Positions 26,290 to 34,309 are shown, numbered from the stretch's first letter. The stretch is DNA of 48,154 bases from Desulfobacteraceae bacterium (GCA_011389515.1 JAABUA010000020.1:1-48154); one strand, 5' to 3'. Numbers and translations are program-made. Notes: generated by a model from the sequence alone, not told the origin.

Positions 26290-26392
26290 TTGCTTGACAA
26301 GTATTGTAAGGGTACTAACTTTTATCATGTAAGCACGTAAACCAGTGGATGAACAAACAACGTATTGACATTTTTTGCAAAGGAGAAAAAAG

Positions 26393-26653
26393 ATGATTAA
26401 CAACAAGGATATGCTTAAGCAGATGATTGAATTCAACAAAACGACTTTTTTCGACAATTCGTTCAAAGCCATGAAGCTTTCCCAGGAACAGGGAGAAAAA
26501 ATGCTGAATGCGACCCTGGATCAGGCCACCTGGCTGCCGGCCGAGGGGAAAAAGGCCATAAATGAATGGATCAAGACCTATAAAAAGGGCGCTGATGAGT
26601 TCAAGGCGCAGATGGACGAACAGTACAAAAAAGTGGAAGAGTTCCTTTCATAA
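26393..26653 (+). CDS. phaP: Phasin-like small granule protein
   Basis: This 86-residue, highly charged, helical and amphipathic protein is suited to coat PHA granules. It lies directly upstream of phaE (15-bp gap) and behind the candidate PhaR box. The ATG at 26393 is preceded by AAGGAG at 26380. Features are NKTTFFDNSFKAMKLSQEQGEK, described as an amphipathic stretch at about 15-36, then WLPAEGKKAINEWIKTYKKG. It is shorter than typical phasins (150-190 residues). The assignment rests mostly on context and composition. Confidence 0.75.
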   Translation: MINNKDMLKQMIEFNKTTFFDNSFKAMKLSQEQGEKMLNATLDQATWLPAEGKKAINEWIKTYKKGADEFKAQMDEQYKKVEEFLS

Positions 26654-26668
26654 GAAAGAGGCCCTGTG

Positions 26669-27589
26669 ATGAAGGATTCCTCAGATCCTGCGTTTGATCC
26701 GAATACGATGTTTCAGCAATGGATGCGGTCCATGACGGAAACGTGGTCCGGTATGCTCGCCCCCTTGCAGCCAGATACGGCCCAAGGGGACGAGCCGGCC
26801 GGTGACGAGGCCGCCTCCGGCTCCAGGGACGCTTCCCGGGACGCTTCCCTTGATGCGGCCCTGCGCTTCATGAAAACTTCCGCTTCTGCCTTTGGCGATC
26901 CGGGGAAGTGGAATGAAATGTTTGCCGGTGTGAATGCCATGCCCCATGTGTTTATGAAAATGATGCAGCCCGCGATTGAAAACATGGCCGGGATGCACGG
27001 GAAGTGGCTTGAAAAAACGGGATCCCTTGGCAAGCTGCCCGATAATTTTGATATGGGGCATCTTGAGAAGGAATCGCTGAACATCTTCAACCGCTTTTAT
27101 GACACGGAATTCAAAAAGCTGCTAAACATTCCCCAGCTTGGCCCCGGCCGGGAAGCCCAGGAGAAAATCAATTGCTACATGGATCGATTTGCCGTCCTGC
27201 AATCCGCCCTTGCTGAATTTCTGAGTCACCTTTATGCCCCCCTGAGAAGCGCTTACACCACTTTTCAGAACCGGCTTGTCGATCTTACGGAAGCCGGGGA
27301 AGACCTGCCAGAGGATTTCAAGGCCTATTACCAGCTTTGGCTGAAAACGCTTGAAGGGCAGTACATGACGGCGTTACAAAATCCCGAATTTCTCGGGGCG
27401 CTTTCCAAAACGCTTGCTGCATCCGCCAACTACACCAAGGCCAAAAAAGACCTGGTCAATGACCTGATGCACCGGTTGTCGCTGCCGGCGCCCCACGACA
27501 TCGATGCCCTGTATAAAGACCTGTATGATGTGAAAAAACGGCTGAAAGCAATTGAGCGCCAAATGGAAAAAAACAGCCGCAATTACTAA
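26669..27589 (+). CDS. phaE: Class III PHA synthase subunit PhaE
   Basis: PhaE is the non-catalytic partner that forms the active class III synthase complex with PhaC. The 306-residue protein is rich in Met, Trp and charged residues. It has a low-complexity Ser/Asp/Ala stretch near 48-64, partly encoded by a duplicated GACGCTTCCC, and a conserved helical C-terminal half ending VKKRLKAIERQMEK, a typical PhaE coiled-coil end. The ATG at 26669 follows an AAGAAAGAGG site; a GTG at 26666 is an alternative. phaC follows, but a 150-bp family M element lies between them. Confidence 0.88.
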   Translation: MKDSSDPAFDPNTMFQQWMRSMTETWSGMLAPLQPDTAQGDEPAGDEAASGSRDASRDASLDAALRFMKTSASAFGDPGKWNEMFAGVNAMPHVFMKMMQPAIENMAGMHGKWLEKTGSLGKLPDNFDMGHLEKESLNIFNRFYDTEFKKLLNIPQLGPGREAQEKINCYMDRFAVLQSALAEFLSHLYAPLRSAYTTFQNRLVDLTEAGEDLPEDFKAYYQLWLKTLEGQYMTALQNPEFLGALSKTLAASANYTKAKKDLVNDLMHRLSLPAPHDIDALYKDLYDVKKRLKAIERQMEKNSRNY

Positions 27590-27741
27590 TTTTTGCATTC
27601 TTATACAGACATGAAAAACATTCACGCTGAATATAGATACGTAGGGGCGCCCCTTGCGGGTGCCCGCAATCCGGGCACCCGCAAGGGGCGCCCCTACGAG
27701 GTACTTATGACATTATGTCTATTGATAAGTGCAAAGAATTG
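27590..27741. repeat. Miniature inverted-repeat element, family M, copy C, between phaE and phaC
   Basis: It begins TTTTTGCATTCTTATACAGACA directly after the phaE stop and ends TGTCTATTGATAAGTGCAAA, giving imperfect 20-bp terminal inverted repeats. Inside is a perfect 27-bp stem (27640-27666 against 27672-27698) of the GTAGGGGCGCCCC type with a 5-base loop. The mRNA would fold into a very stable hairpin between two genes whose products act as one complex. Confidence 0.85.
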
Positions 27742-27766
27742 TAAATGACCGCACCAGGGGTGATGT

Positions 27767-28951
27767 ATGAAAACTTCGGGGAAAACGTCGGGAAAAAAAT
27801 CGGCGAAACCATCGGGGAAAACGCCGAAGAAACCATCCGGGAAGAAGCCGGCAGGCACATCCGGAAAAACCAGGGGCGTACCTGTTGACCTGATTCTGTC
27901 AAAACTGGCCGAGGAAACCGAAAAAACGGAGAGCCGCGCGAAAAAAGCCTCTGAAATCCTGCTGTCCCCCCTTGAAACGGGAATCGCCCAGACGCCCTAT
28001 GAAGTGGTGCATACCGAAGACCGGGTCAAGCTCAAGTATTACCGGCCGAAAAAGCGTCCGGCAAAACGGGTGAAGACACCGCTGCTGATCGTGTACGCGC
28101 TGATCAACAGGGAAACCATGCTCGACCTGCAGCCCGGAAGGAGCGTTGCCAACACCCTCATGGACAGCGGCATCGATCTGTACATGATCGACTGGGGATA
28201 TCCAACGGAAAAAGATAAATTTCAGACCATTGACGATCACGTGAACGGATATGTCGACACCATGGTCGACGTGATCCGCGAGCGCCACAAAGTGGAAAGC
28301 ATCGACCTCATGGGCATCTGCATGGGGGGCACGTTTTCCCTTATTTACGCGTCCCTTCATCCGGAAAAAGTGAAAAACCTCATCACCACCGTCACGCCGT
28401 CGAATTTCGACACGGACCAGGGGTTACTTCACATCTGGATGAAACACGTTGATCCAGCCCTCATGGTGGAGGCCTTTGGCAATATGCCCGGGGACATGAT
28501 GAACATCGGTTTTCTGCTGCTCAACCCCGCACGCCTGATGCTCGACAAGTATATCGGTTTCATGGAGCACGCTGATGACAAAAATTTTGTGGAAAATTTT
28601 GTGCGGATGGAAAAATGGATATTTGACAGCCCCGATGTACCGGGGGAAACCTTCCGGCAGTTCGTGGTGGACTGCTACCAGAAAAATCTTCTGATCGACA
28701 ACCGGATGGAAGTCGGCGGGCAGCGGGTCGATTTGAAAAACATAACCATGCCTTTGCTCAATATCTACGGTAATTTTGATCACCTGGTTCCCCCCGGTGC
28801 ATGCGACCGGCTCACCCGCAGCGTGGGCAGTGCGGACACCGAGGATGTTATCCTTGAAACCGGTCACATCGGGATTTATGTCAGCTCCAAAACGCAGAAA
28901 GAGTTTGTTCCCAAAATCATCAGCTGGTTGAAACAGCGGGACGGAAAATAA
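27767..28951 (+). CDS. phaC: Class III PHA synthase catalytic subunit with lysine-rich N-terminal tail
   Basis: PhaC polymerises hydroxyacyl-CoA into polyhydroxyalkanoate. Its catalytic triad is visible as Cys185 (GICMGG lipase-like box), Asp338 (YGNFDHLVPP) and His367 (ETGHIGIYVS). In Allochromatium PhaC these are Cys149, Asp302 and His331 (from memory), so each is shifted by exactly 36. The extra 36 residues form the N-terminus: Lys/Ser/Gly/Pro/Thr only, apart from two Ala, the initial Met and one Arg, with 11 lysines in SGK-type repeats. The ATG follows CAGGGG by 7 bases. An in-frame TGA at 27761 bounds the ORF, so no further upstream start is possible. The GAF gene follows by 11 bp. Confidence 0.93.
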   Translation: MKTSGKTSGKKSAKPSGKTPKKPSGKKPAGTSGKTRGVPVDLILSKLAEETEKTESRAKKASEILLSPLETGIAQTPYEVVHTEDRVKLKYYRPKKRPAKRVKTPLLIVYALINRETMLDLQPGRSVANTLMDSGIDLYMIDWGYPTEKDKFQTIDDHVNGYVDTMVDVIRERHKVESIDLMGICMGGTFSLIYASLHPEKVKNLITTVTPSNFDTDQGLLHIWMKHVDPALMVEAFGNMPGDMMNIGFLLLNPARLMLDKYIGFMEHADDKNFVENFVRMEKWIFDSPDVPGETFRQFVVDCYQKNLLIDNRMEVGGQRVDLKNITMPLLNIYGNFDHLVPPGACDRLTRSVGSADTEDVILETGHIGIYVSSKTQKEFVPKIISWLKQRDGK

Positions 28952-28962
28952 GGAGTATCCAC

Positions 28963-30009
28963 ATGGCGCATGACACGCATTATTTTGAAAATCTGTGCAG
29001 GGTCAGCCGGGCTTTCGGCACTACGCTGGGAAAAAAGGAATTGCTTGGGTTGATTGTCGACATCGCTGTCGAGACCATGAGCGCCAAGGCGGCCTGCCTG
29101 TTTCTGAAGGATGAGAATCCGGATCTCTATTTCCCGGCAGCCCGGAAAGGGCTCTCTGCCGATTACCTGCATACGGCGCCCGAGAAGGCCAGGGAGGGGG
29201 TAGAGGATCTGGTAAAAAACGGGCACCTGGCCATTTTCGACGCCACGGCCGATCCCCGGGCCGAGCACCGGAAAGCCAAAAAAGCCGAAGGCATCGCCTC
29301 CATACTGGTGGTGCCGGTGATGGTTCATGACCGGCCCATAGGCGTTCTTGCCCTTTATACTGCGGAGCACCGGGAGTTTTCAGAAGACGATATCGCTTTT
29401 TTGACCGCCCTTGCCGACCAGGGCGGGATTGCCGTCGACCGGGCGCGCCTGATCGAGCACATCCGCAAAAACACAAAGCTTTTCTACGATCTGACGCTCG
29501 GCATGAATGCATCGCTGGATATCCGTCAGATCATGACAACCCTGACCAGGGATCTGTGCCGCGCATTCAAGGCAAAGGGGGTGACGGTGCAGTTGATTGA
29601 TGCCGACGACCAGGCCCTTAAGCGGGTCAGCAGCCATGGGCTGAAGGAGTATTTTGTAAAAGCGGTATCCGGTACCAGGGGAAAGGGTGTTGAAGAAGCA
29701 TTGCAGGGCAAAACAACGGTGACCCCCATAGCCGGCCCGGATTCCGGGGACGCTGATTCAGATCTGTACGCAAAGGAGGGTGTCGCAACGCTAATCAGTG
29801 CGCCGATTGCAGCAGGAGATTCCGTCATGGGCGTGCTGCGGATTTATTTTGGCAGTCCGCGGGAGTTCTATGACGACGAAATCATGATCATCAGCGCTTT
29901 TGCCCACCAGGCCGGCCTTGCCATTGTCAATGCCGCCCGCCATGCAGCGGTTGAAAGCGACCTGGAAGACATGAAGGCCGACCTCTGGAGCCACCGCTCC
30001 TGGTTTTAG
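28963..30009 (+). CDS. Tandem GAF-domain protein in the PHA operon
   Basis: The 348-residue cytosolic protein consists of two GAF domains (about 20-165 and 185-330) joined by a helix, with no output domain (no kinase, GGDEF or HTH). Typical GAF features are LVVPVMVHDRPIGVLALY and LISAPIAAGDSVMGVLRIYF at the C-terminal end of each domain. It starts 11 bp after phaC with AAGGAGT upstream, so it is cotranscribed with the synthase. It may sense a small ligand, redox state or acyl-CoA-related signal and act on a partner, but ligand and partner are unknown. Confidence 0.88.
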   Translation: MAHDTHYFENLCRVSRAFGTTLGKKELLGLIVDIAVETMSAKAACLFLKDENPDLYFPAARKGLSADYLHTAPEKAREGVEDLVKNGHLAIFDATADPRAEHRKAKKAEGIASILVVPVMVHDRPIGVLALYTAEHREFSEDDIAFLTALADQGGIAVDRARLIEHIRKNTKLFYDLTLGMNASLDIRQIMTTLTRDLCRAFKAKGVTVQLIDADDQALKRVSSHGLKEYFVKAVSGTRGKGVEEALQGKTTVTPIAGPDSGDADSDLYAKEGVATLISAPIAAGDSVMGVLRIYFGSPREFYDDEIMIISAFAHQAGLAIVNAARHAAVESDLEDMKADLWSHRSWF

Positions 30010-30116
30010 AAGGTGTGGTTCTCACCGGGGCATCTGTTGCGATAACGGTCCTCCTTGCTTATATTGAAAACAGGCGAACCAATACATTCCTTCACAACCC
30101 AACAGGAGGTAAACAA

Positions 30117-30311
30117 ATGATCTGCAGTCTTTCCCACCTGAAAGATCAGGACCTTGATCAGATTCGTGCCCTGGAAGCCGAATTGGGGCAGCCGTTGCTG
30201 GCATTTTCATGCCACGACCTTAAGCCGGCCATTGTGGACGATGAAAACCTCAAAAAAATCGAGGCGCTTGAAAAAAAATTAGGCATGTCCCTGCTGGCGG
30301 TAAAACCCTGA
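30117..30311 (+). CDS. Small protein made of two similar halves, 64 residues
   Basis: The ATG has a near-perfect AGGAGGT 6 bases upstream. The protein contains an internal duplication: DLDQIRALEAELGQPLLAF (about 12-30) and NLKKIEALEKKLGMSLLAV (about 44-62). Each half is a short amphipathic helix ending Leu-Gly-x-x-Leu-Leu-Ala. Two cysteines (Cys3 and Cys32) are present. I do not recognise a named family, though the organisation resembles small conserved proteins of anaerobes. It is 107 bp after the GAF gene and may be the last gene of the PHA transcript. Confidence 0.75.
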   Translation: MICSLSHLKDQDLDQIRALEAELGQPLLAFSCHDLKPAIVDDENLKKIEALEKKLGMSLLAVKP

Positions 30312-30317
30312 TGTGCG

Positions 30318-30830
30318 CTATCCGCCAAGCAGCTTCATCGATTCCCTTATGAATGCCGGAAGATCATCCGGTTGCCGGCTGGAGACAAGGTTTTTGTCGA
30401 CCACCACTTCCGTATCCTGAAAATCGGCCCCGGCATTTTTGATGTCCTGGATGATCGATTTGTAGCCGGTTACTTTCCGGCCGCGCAGGACGTCTGCGGT
30501 GATCAGGAGCTGGGGACCGTGGCAGATGGAGAAAACCGGTTTCCCGGATGCCATGAACTCCTTTACAAAGGCCACGGGCGCATCAAAGGCGCGCAGCTTG
30601 TCCGGGGAAAATCCGCCGGGTATCAGGAGTGCGTCAAAATCCTTTTGGGAAACATCGGTAACCGCCTTGTCAATGGTCACCGGTGTGTTTTTCTTTTTCC
30701 CCTTTACGACGGCGCCTGCCTCAAGCCCGATATGGATCGTCTCATGTCCGGCTTTTGTAAAGGCCTCCGCAGGCTCTGTATATTCCGAATCTTCGAAGTC
30801 ATCCGTAATAATGACGGCAATTTTGCTCAT
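30318..30830 (-). CDS. DJ-1/PfpI family protein
   Basis: This 170-residue class-I glutamine-amidotransferase-like protein has the nucleophile-elbow Cys103-His104 in SICHGPQLL and a conserved acidic residue near Glu16. The YhbO/PfpI subfamily, to which it looks closest, has been described as protease-, chaperone- or deglycase-like; the real activity is debated. It ends 6 bp from the opposing small-protein gene, and a family P repeat lies upstream. A stress-protective role is plausible for an anaerobe, but that is inference. Confidence 0.9.
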   Translation of the reverse strand: MSKIAVIITDDFEDSEYTEPAEAFTKAGHETIHIGLEAGAVVKGKKKNTPVTIDKAVTDVSQKDFDALLIPGGFSPDKLRAFDAPVAFVKEFMASGKPVFSICHGPQLLITADVLRGRKVTGYKSIIQDIKNAGADFQDTEVVVDKNLVSSRQPDDLPAFIRESMKLLGG

Positions 30831-30919
30831 GCTGCACCTCCGTTTGTTTGAATTTCGTTTTTTCGATTTCGATTATCCAACAAAAAGGTTGGGCCGAAAG
30901 ATAATGTTGAGATAAGTTC

Positions 30920-31065
30920 TACAAGCGATCTCAAAAAAATCTTTTGCCCCAATATCTTCGTTGGCGGTGAAATTGAAATCCTCGGAATACTGCAGTATGC
31001 CTCCGGTTTCAATTTCACCGCCGCCTTGATCTTGAACCAAAATCTTTTTTTTGAGATGACTTGTA
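30920..31065. repeat. Long palindromic element, family P
   Basis: The ends are ACAAGCGATCTCAAAAAAAT and, reversed, ACAAGTCATCTCAAAAAAAA. Nearly the entire 146 bp pairs with itself: the arms carry GGCGGTGAAATTGAAA on both sides of the centre ATACTGCAGTAT. Most of the element matches the copy at 40149. It occupies the middle of the 300-bp gap between the DJ-1 gene start and the end of the beta-barrel gene; the rest of that gap shows no gene. Confidence 0.9.
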
Positions 31066-31130
31066 GTCTATAACAATAGGCATGCAAGGGCAACATTGCC
31101 AGCGGGAATCGTATTTGATTGTGCCGGAGC

Positions 31131-32444
31131 TTAAAACGCCTTTCGGCATCCAAGCATGATTTGATTGCTGGTGTAGCTGTAGGCCGGGAGATTCGAGTCG
31201 TTATCCGTTCGGTCGTATTGTGCAAAAATATCGACGGTTCCGGTAACCTGGTATTCCGCTCGAACAGACAAATCAATGCGGTCATCCTCGCGCTTCTGCC
31301 GGATCACCAGGCTGTCTCGGTCGATCTGCACGTTGGCCTCCGGATACAGGCTCCTGCGAAATTCCCCCCGAAGCGAGACGGTCCAGTTTTTTGCAGCCGG
31401 ATAATCGATCCCGGCATAGATTCTGTGGCGAAGGGGGGAATAGCTGAAAAATTCTCCTTCCATCCGCAGATCCCGGCGGTTGTTGTATTCAAATTCATAT
31501 CCGGTGGTAAGCTTCAGGACGCTTAGGGGTCCGTTGATTTCTGCGGTTGTGCGGTTTCTTGCGCCGGTCAGGTATGTGTAGGTATTATCGGCCTCGACCC
31601 AGCCAAATGTATTGGAAAGCCGCAACCGGAAATCTTCACGGTAGTGGTCAAGGACCAATTGAAGCGTGGGTGTGGCCGCGTAAAATTGATCTTCCACAAA
31701 ATCCGCGTTGACGGCAACCCCTGCACGGGTGCGCCACGTGTCGTATCGTTTGTCTCTGCTGATGCCGGTGAACAGCGTGCCGTAGCTGAACTCCCCTTCC
31801 TGGGCGTAAAGACGGGCATACCCCCCTGCATCGATTCGAACACCGTCATTGTAATTGCCTTTCAGATATCTGCCGCCAAAACCATAAAGGTCTGCAAATA
31901 CGTCACTTTTTTTACTGACCAGGTTCAGGGAATCATCAGCGGCCATCACTGCATTGTCATCGTAGCCCACGGATGCCGAAAGCAATCCATACCAGTCACG
32001 AACGACAGCGTCGTCCGCAGCGGCCTGTTCCAGCACCTGAAGCTTCAGTGCCGCCCGCTGCCTGATCCGGGAGGTGTCGGCGGCTGCGGCAAACGCCCCG
32101 TTATAATGGTCTATTGCGGATTTCCGGTCCCCCCTTGCTTCGGCTGTCAGTCCCAGGTTGTACAGGGCAAGGGCCTTCCAGTCGGGATCTTCCGCCAGTT
32201 TCTGAAATTGATTTCCAGCCGCTTCATATTGTCCGGACCTGTAATAGGCCGCACCGATATTGTAATGCAGGTTCGGCGTGTCGATTCCTTCGCTTTGGGC
32301 CCGTTTAAAGAATGTCAGTGATTCTTCGTATTTCCCTTCCTGAAACGCATTCACCCCGGCCTGGTACCAATCGGATGCATTGGCTGCCGCCATTGCAGGT
32401 ATAAGCAGAATCAGCAGCAGCCAATGTCGTAGTTTCGGTTTCAT
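31131..32444 (-). CDS. TPR plus outer-membrane beta-barrel protein
   Basis: The 437-residue protein has a signal peptide (cleavage near AMAAANA, residue 24). A TPR-type helical region follows (about 26-135, with repeats such as GAAYYRSGQYEAAGNQF and YNLGLTAEARGDRKSAIDHY, described here as positions 64-80 and 94-113). A C-terminal half of alternating aromatic strands (about 150-437) ends in Phe, the barrel-assembly signature. The order TPR then barrel resembles the Slam/DUF560 group of surface-protein exporters and the PgaA/BcsC pores. It is the last gene of the sigma-factor operon, 6 bp after the secreted repeat protein, a candidate cargo or partner. Confidence 0.8.
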   Translation of the reverse strand: MKPKLRHWLLLILLIPAMAAANASDWYQAGVNAFQEGKYEESLTFFKRAQSEGIDTPNLHYNIGAAYYRSGQYEAAGNQFQKLAEDPDWKALALYNLGLTAEARGDRKSAIDHYNGAFAAAADTSRIRQRAALKLQVLEQAAADDAVVRDWYGLLSASVGYDDNAVMAADDSLNLVSKKSDVFADLYGFGGRYLKGNYNDGVRIDAGGYARLYAQEGEFSYGTLFTGISRDKRYDTWRTRAGVAVNADFVEDQFYAATPTLQLVLDHYREDFRLRLSNTFGWVEADNTYTYLTGARNRTTAEINGPLSVLKLTTGYEFEYNNRRDLRMEGEFFSYSPLRHRIYAGIDYPAAKNWTVSLRGEFRRSLYPEANVQIDRDSLVIRQKREDDRIDLSVRAEYQVTGTVDIFAQYDRTDNDSNLPAYSYTSNQIMLGCRKAF

Positions 32445-32450
32445 TGGTTT

Positions 32451-32954
32451 TTACCGATTGTTCCTGAAAGATTCCGATACACCACCGGCATTCCCCCTTT
32501 CCGGCAGATCCGGTCTTTCGGGCACCTCGGGTCTTTCCGGCCTTTCCGGCCTTTCCGGTTGCTCCGTTATTTCGGGCCGCTCCGGCCGATCGGGCCTGCC
32601 AGGCCGCTCCGCCCTTTCCTGCTCCATTACCCGGTCCCTGACCTGCTCGCCGATGTTTTGCTCTCTTGCTTCCCTGGCCCTTTCCAGCCCGTATACCCGG
32701 TTTTCCTCCTGCTTTCTTTCCCGGGCCTGGTTGGCCGTTTCCAAACCATGGCGGGATCTTTCAACGGCTCTTTCCGGGGCGTGCGGCGGAAGCATGATGA
32801 TTCTGTCTACGGCTTCCGGCCTGTCATCCACGTCAAGCACAGTTATGGTATCATCCCCTTTAATACTCATTCCTTCCTGGGCAAAAACGGGTGCAGCGAG
32901 AAAAAGCCCGATCACTATTGCGAAAAACATTCGTATGACGGTGTTGTTGTTCAT
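32451..32954 (-). CDS. Secreted Glu/Arg/Pro-repeat protein
   Basis: The 167-residue protein starts at an ATG preceded by AAGGAGG. The signal peptide (about 1-22) ends in APVFAQ with a signal-peptidase-I type AFA/QEG cleavage. A middle Arg/Glu-rich helix (about 65-115) leads to a C-terminal low-complexity tail of PERPERPE-type repeats (about 117-155) encoded by a repeated TTTCCGGCC nonamer (minus strand). There is no lipobox. No enzyme motif is visible, so it is likely a periplasmic or surface structural protein. It sits between the anti-sigma and beta-barrel genes, so it is a plausible output of the envelope-stress operon. Confidence 0.8.
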   Translation of the reverse strand: MNNNTVIRMFFAIVIGLFLAAPVFAQEGMSIKGDDTITVLDVDDRPEAVDRIIMLPPHAPERAVERSRHGLETANQARERKQEENRVYGLERAREAREQNIGEQVRDRVMEQERAERPGRPDRPERPEITEQPERPERPERPEVPERPDLPERGNAGGVSESFRNNR

Positions 32955-32976
32955 GTTGACCTCCTTTAGTAGTTTA

Positions 32977-33636
32977 TTAACTACGGATGGTTTTTTGGGG
33001 TTCGTGTTCTTTTTCCGCCCGAACCGGTATGCGGACCTGCTGCTCGTTGCCGTTGTAGCGATAGCGGATATGAACATATCCGTCCGTGTCATCTTCGAGT
33101 ACCAGCGGCAATTCCAGCAGGTTTTTTCCTTGCGTCAGGTCCGTCTGCCACGTCAGCTGACGGTATCCAGGATAATTTTTCAATGTGATATTTTCCGCCA
33201 GGTCAATCGCCAACGTCGCGTTTTGCCTGGATTCGAATGCTTCTATCATGATGCGTACGGTTTTTTCCATGCCGTTGAGCGCGGTGATACCGGCATCCGG
33301 TGAAGGCCCGGGGCTGCCCTGAAAATCCTGCAGGACGCGGGTAAACACCAGTCCTGAAGCGATAATCAGCATCGCGGCGGCGGAAATGCCCACAAAGGAT
33401 CGTACCCGTTTCATACGGTTCATTTTTACGGCATTTCCGATCGCCCGGGATGCAAAATCGCCCGTAGGCTCCGGCACCGGCATTTCCCTGAGCTCGCTCG
33501 TCAGCAGGGCATCCGTGTACAGGTGGCGGCACAGATCGCACTGTTTGATGTGCCGGACAACGGCGTCATCATGATCCGGGTACTCCCCCTGCAGTATTTC
33601 GTCTTTTATTCGTTGTCTGACATCTGAACAGTTCAT
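32977..33636 (-). CDS. Anti-sigma factor with zinc-finger (zf-HC2) domain
   Basis: The 219-residue protein spans the inner membrane. It has a cytoplasmic N-terminal domain with the zinc ligands His29-x3-Cys33-x2-Cys36 (HIKQCDLCRHLY), a single hydrophobic helix near 79-98 and a periplasmic C-terminal domain (about 105-219) with beta-strand character. It should hold the ECF sigma factor encoded upstream until an envelope signal is received. The ATG at 33636 has GGAG upstream; the frame is open to 33714 but that extension is not supported. It precedes the secreted repeat protein by 22 bp. Confidence 0.88.
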   Translation of the reverse strand: MNCSDVRQRIKDEILQGEYPDHDDAVVRHIKQCDLCRHLYTDALLTSELREMPVPEPTGDFASRAIGNAVKMNRMKRVRSFVGISAAAMLIIASGLVFTRVLQDFQGSPGPSPDAGITALNGMEKTVRIMIEAFESRQNATLAIDLAENITLKNYPGYRQLTWQTDLTQGKNLLELPLVLEDDTDGYVHIRYRYNGNEQQVRIPVRAEKEHEPQKTIRS

Positions 33637-33781
33637 TGTATTTTTCTCCGGGAACCTTGAACGAATCCTTTCCTGGGAGCACCACCCCCCAGCGGCGCTC
33701 CCAGAATCCTGCAATGATTGTTAAGTTGAGTGTTCATGTTCCTGCTCTGTAAATAAAGACGCCGTTTTTTAAAAAACGGGT

Positions 33782-34309
33782 TCACATTTTTAAATATTTT
33801 TTCAGACGGGCTTTGGCCCTTCGAAGCTGCGTTTTCAGTGTTTCCCATGGAATATTATAGATTTCAGCCATTTCGGTGAGACTATACCCTTCCACCAGGT
33901 GCATCACGACCACCAGGCGATGCGGCTCATCAAGGGTATTGAGTGCGGCGTGCAGTTTTTCACGGATTTCAGAGATTTCCGCCATTTTTTCCGGGTTGTC
34001 GGCAGGGGTTGTCACGTTGTCCATTTCGCCTTCAATGTCGGAAAGGCGGCTTTCGGGGCGTCTTTTTGTTTTGCGCAATTCGTCCACAAATTGCCGGTAC
34101 AGCACTTTTTTCAGCCACGGACCCAGCATTTCAACCGTTTGCAATTCATCCGTTTTCGGATAGAGCTTGACCAGAACCTCCTGGACGAGGTCTTCGGCTT
34201 TCTCCCTGCTGCCCGTCAGCCGGTAGGCGGTTTTATACAAGGCGGGGATATGCGGCGTGAGAAGGGCTTCAAAAATGCTGGCCTGTGATAATTGTTTTTT
34301 CATGGGCAT
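33782..34309 (-). CDS. ECF-type RNA polymerase sigma factor
   Basis: The 175-residue protein has sigma region 2 (LYKTAYRLTGSREKAEDLVQEVLVKL, about residues 22-47) and region 4 (LDEPHRLVVVMHLVEGYSLTEMAEIYNIPWETLKTQLRRAK, about 128-168). These are the two conserved domains of ECF sigma factors, with no region 1.1 or 3. I start at the ATG at 34309 (a second ATG is at 34303); the frame extends to 34450 but without homology or ribosome site. The gene heads an operon with its anti-sigma partner (145-bp gap), the secreted repeat protein and the beta-barrel protein. Confidence 0.9.
   Translation of the reverse strand: MPMKKQLSQASIFEALLTPHIPALYKTAYRLTGSREKAEDLVQEVLVKLYPKTDELQTVEMLGPWLKKVLYRQFVDELRKTKRRPESRLSDIEGEMDNVTTPADNPEKMAEISEIREKLHAALNTLDEPHRLVVVMHLVEGYSLTEMAEIYNIPWETLKTQLRRAKARLKKYLKM

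Noticed and set aside
27640-27698. Perfect palindrome considered as a CRISPR repeat or phage attachment site
   Set aside because: It is a single hairpin inside a MITE-like element, with no spaced repeats, cas genes or integrase nearby.
30986-30999. CTGCAG at the centre of the family P element as a PhaR site
   Set aside because: The hexamer is the palindrome centre in both near-identical copies, far from PHA genes, so it is explained by the repeat.
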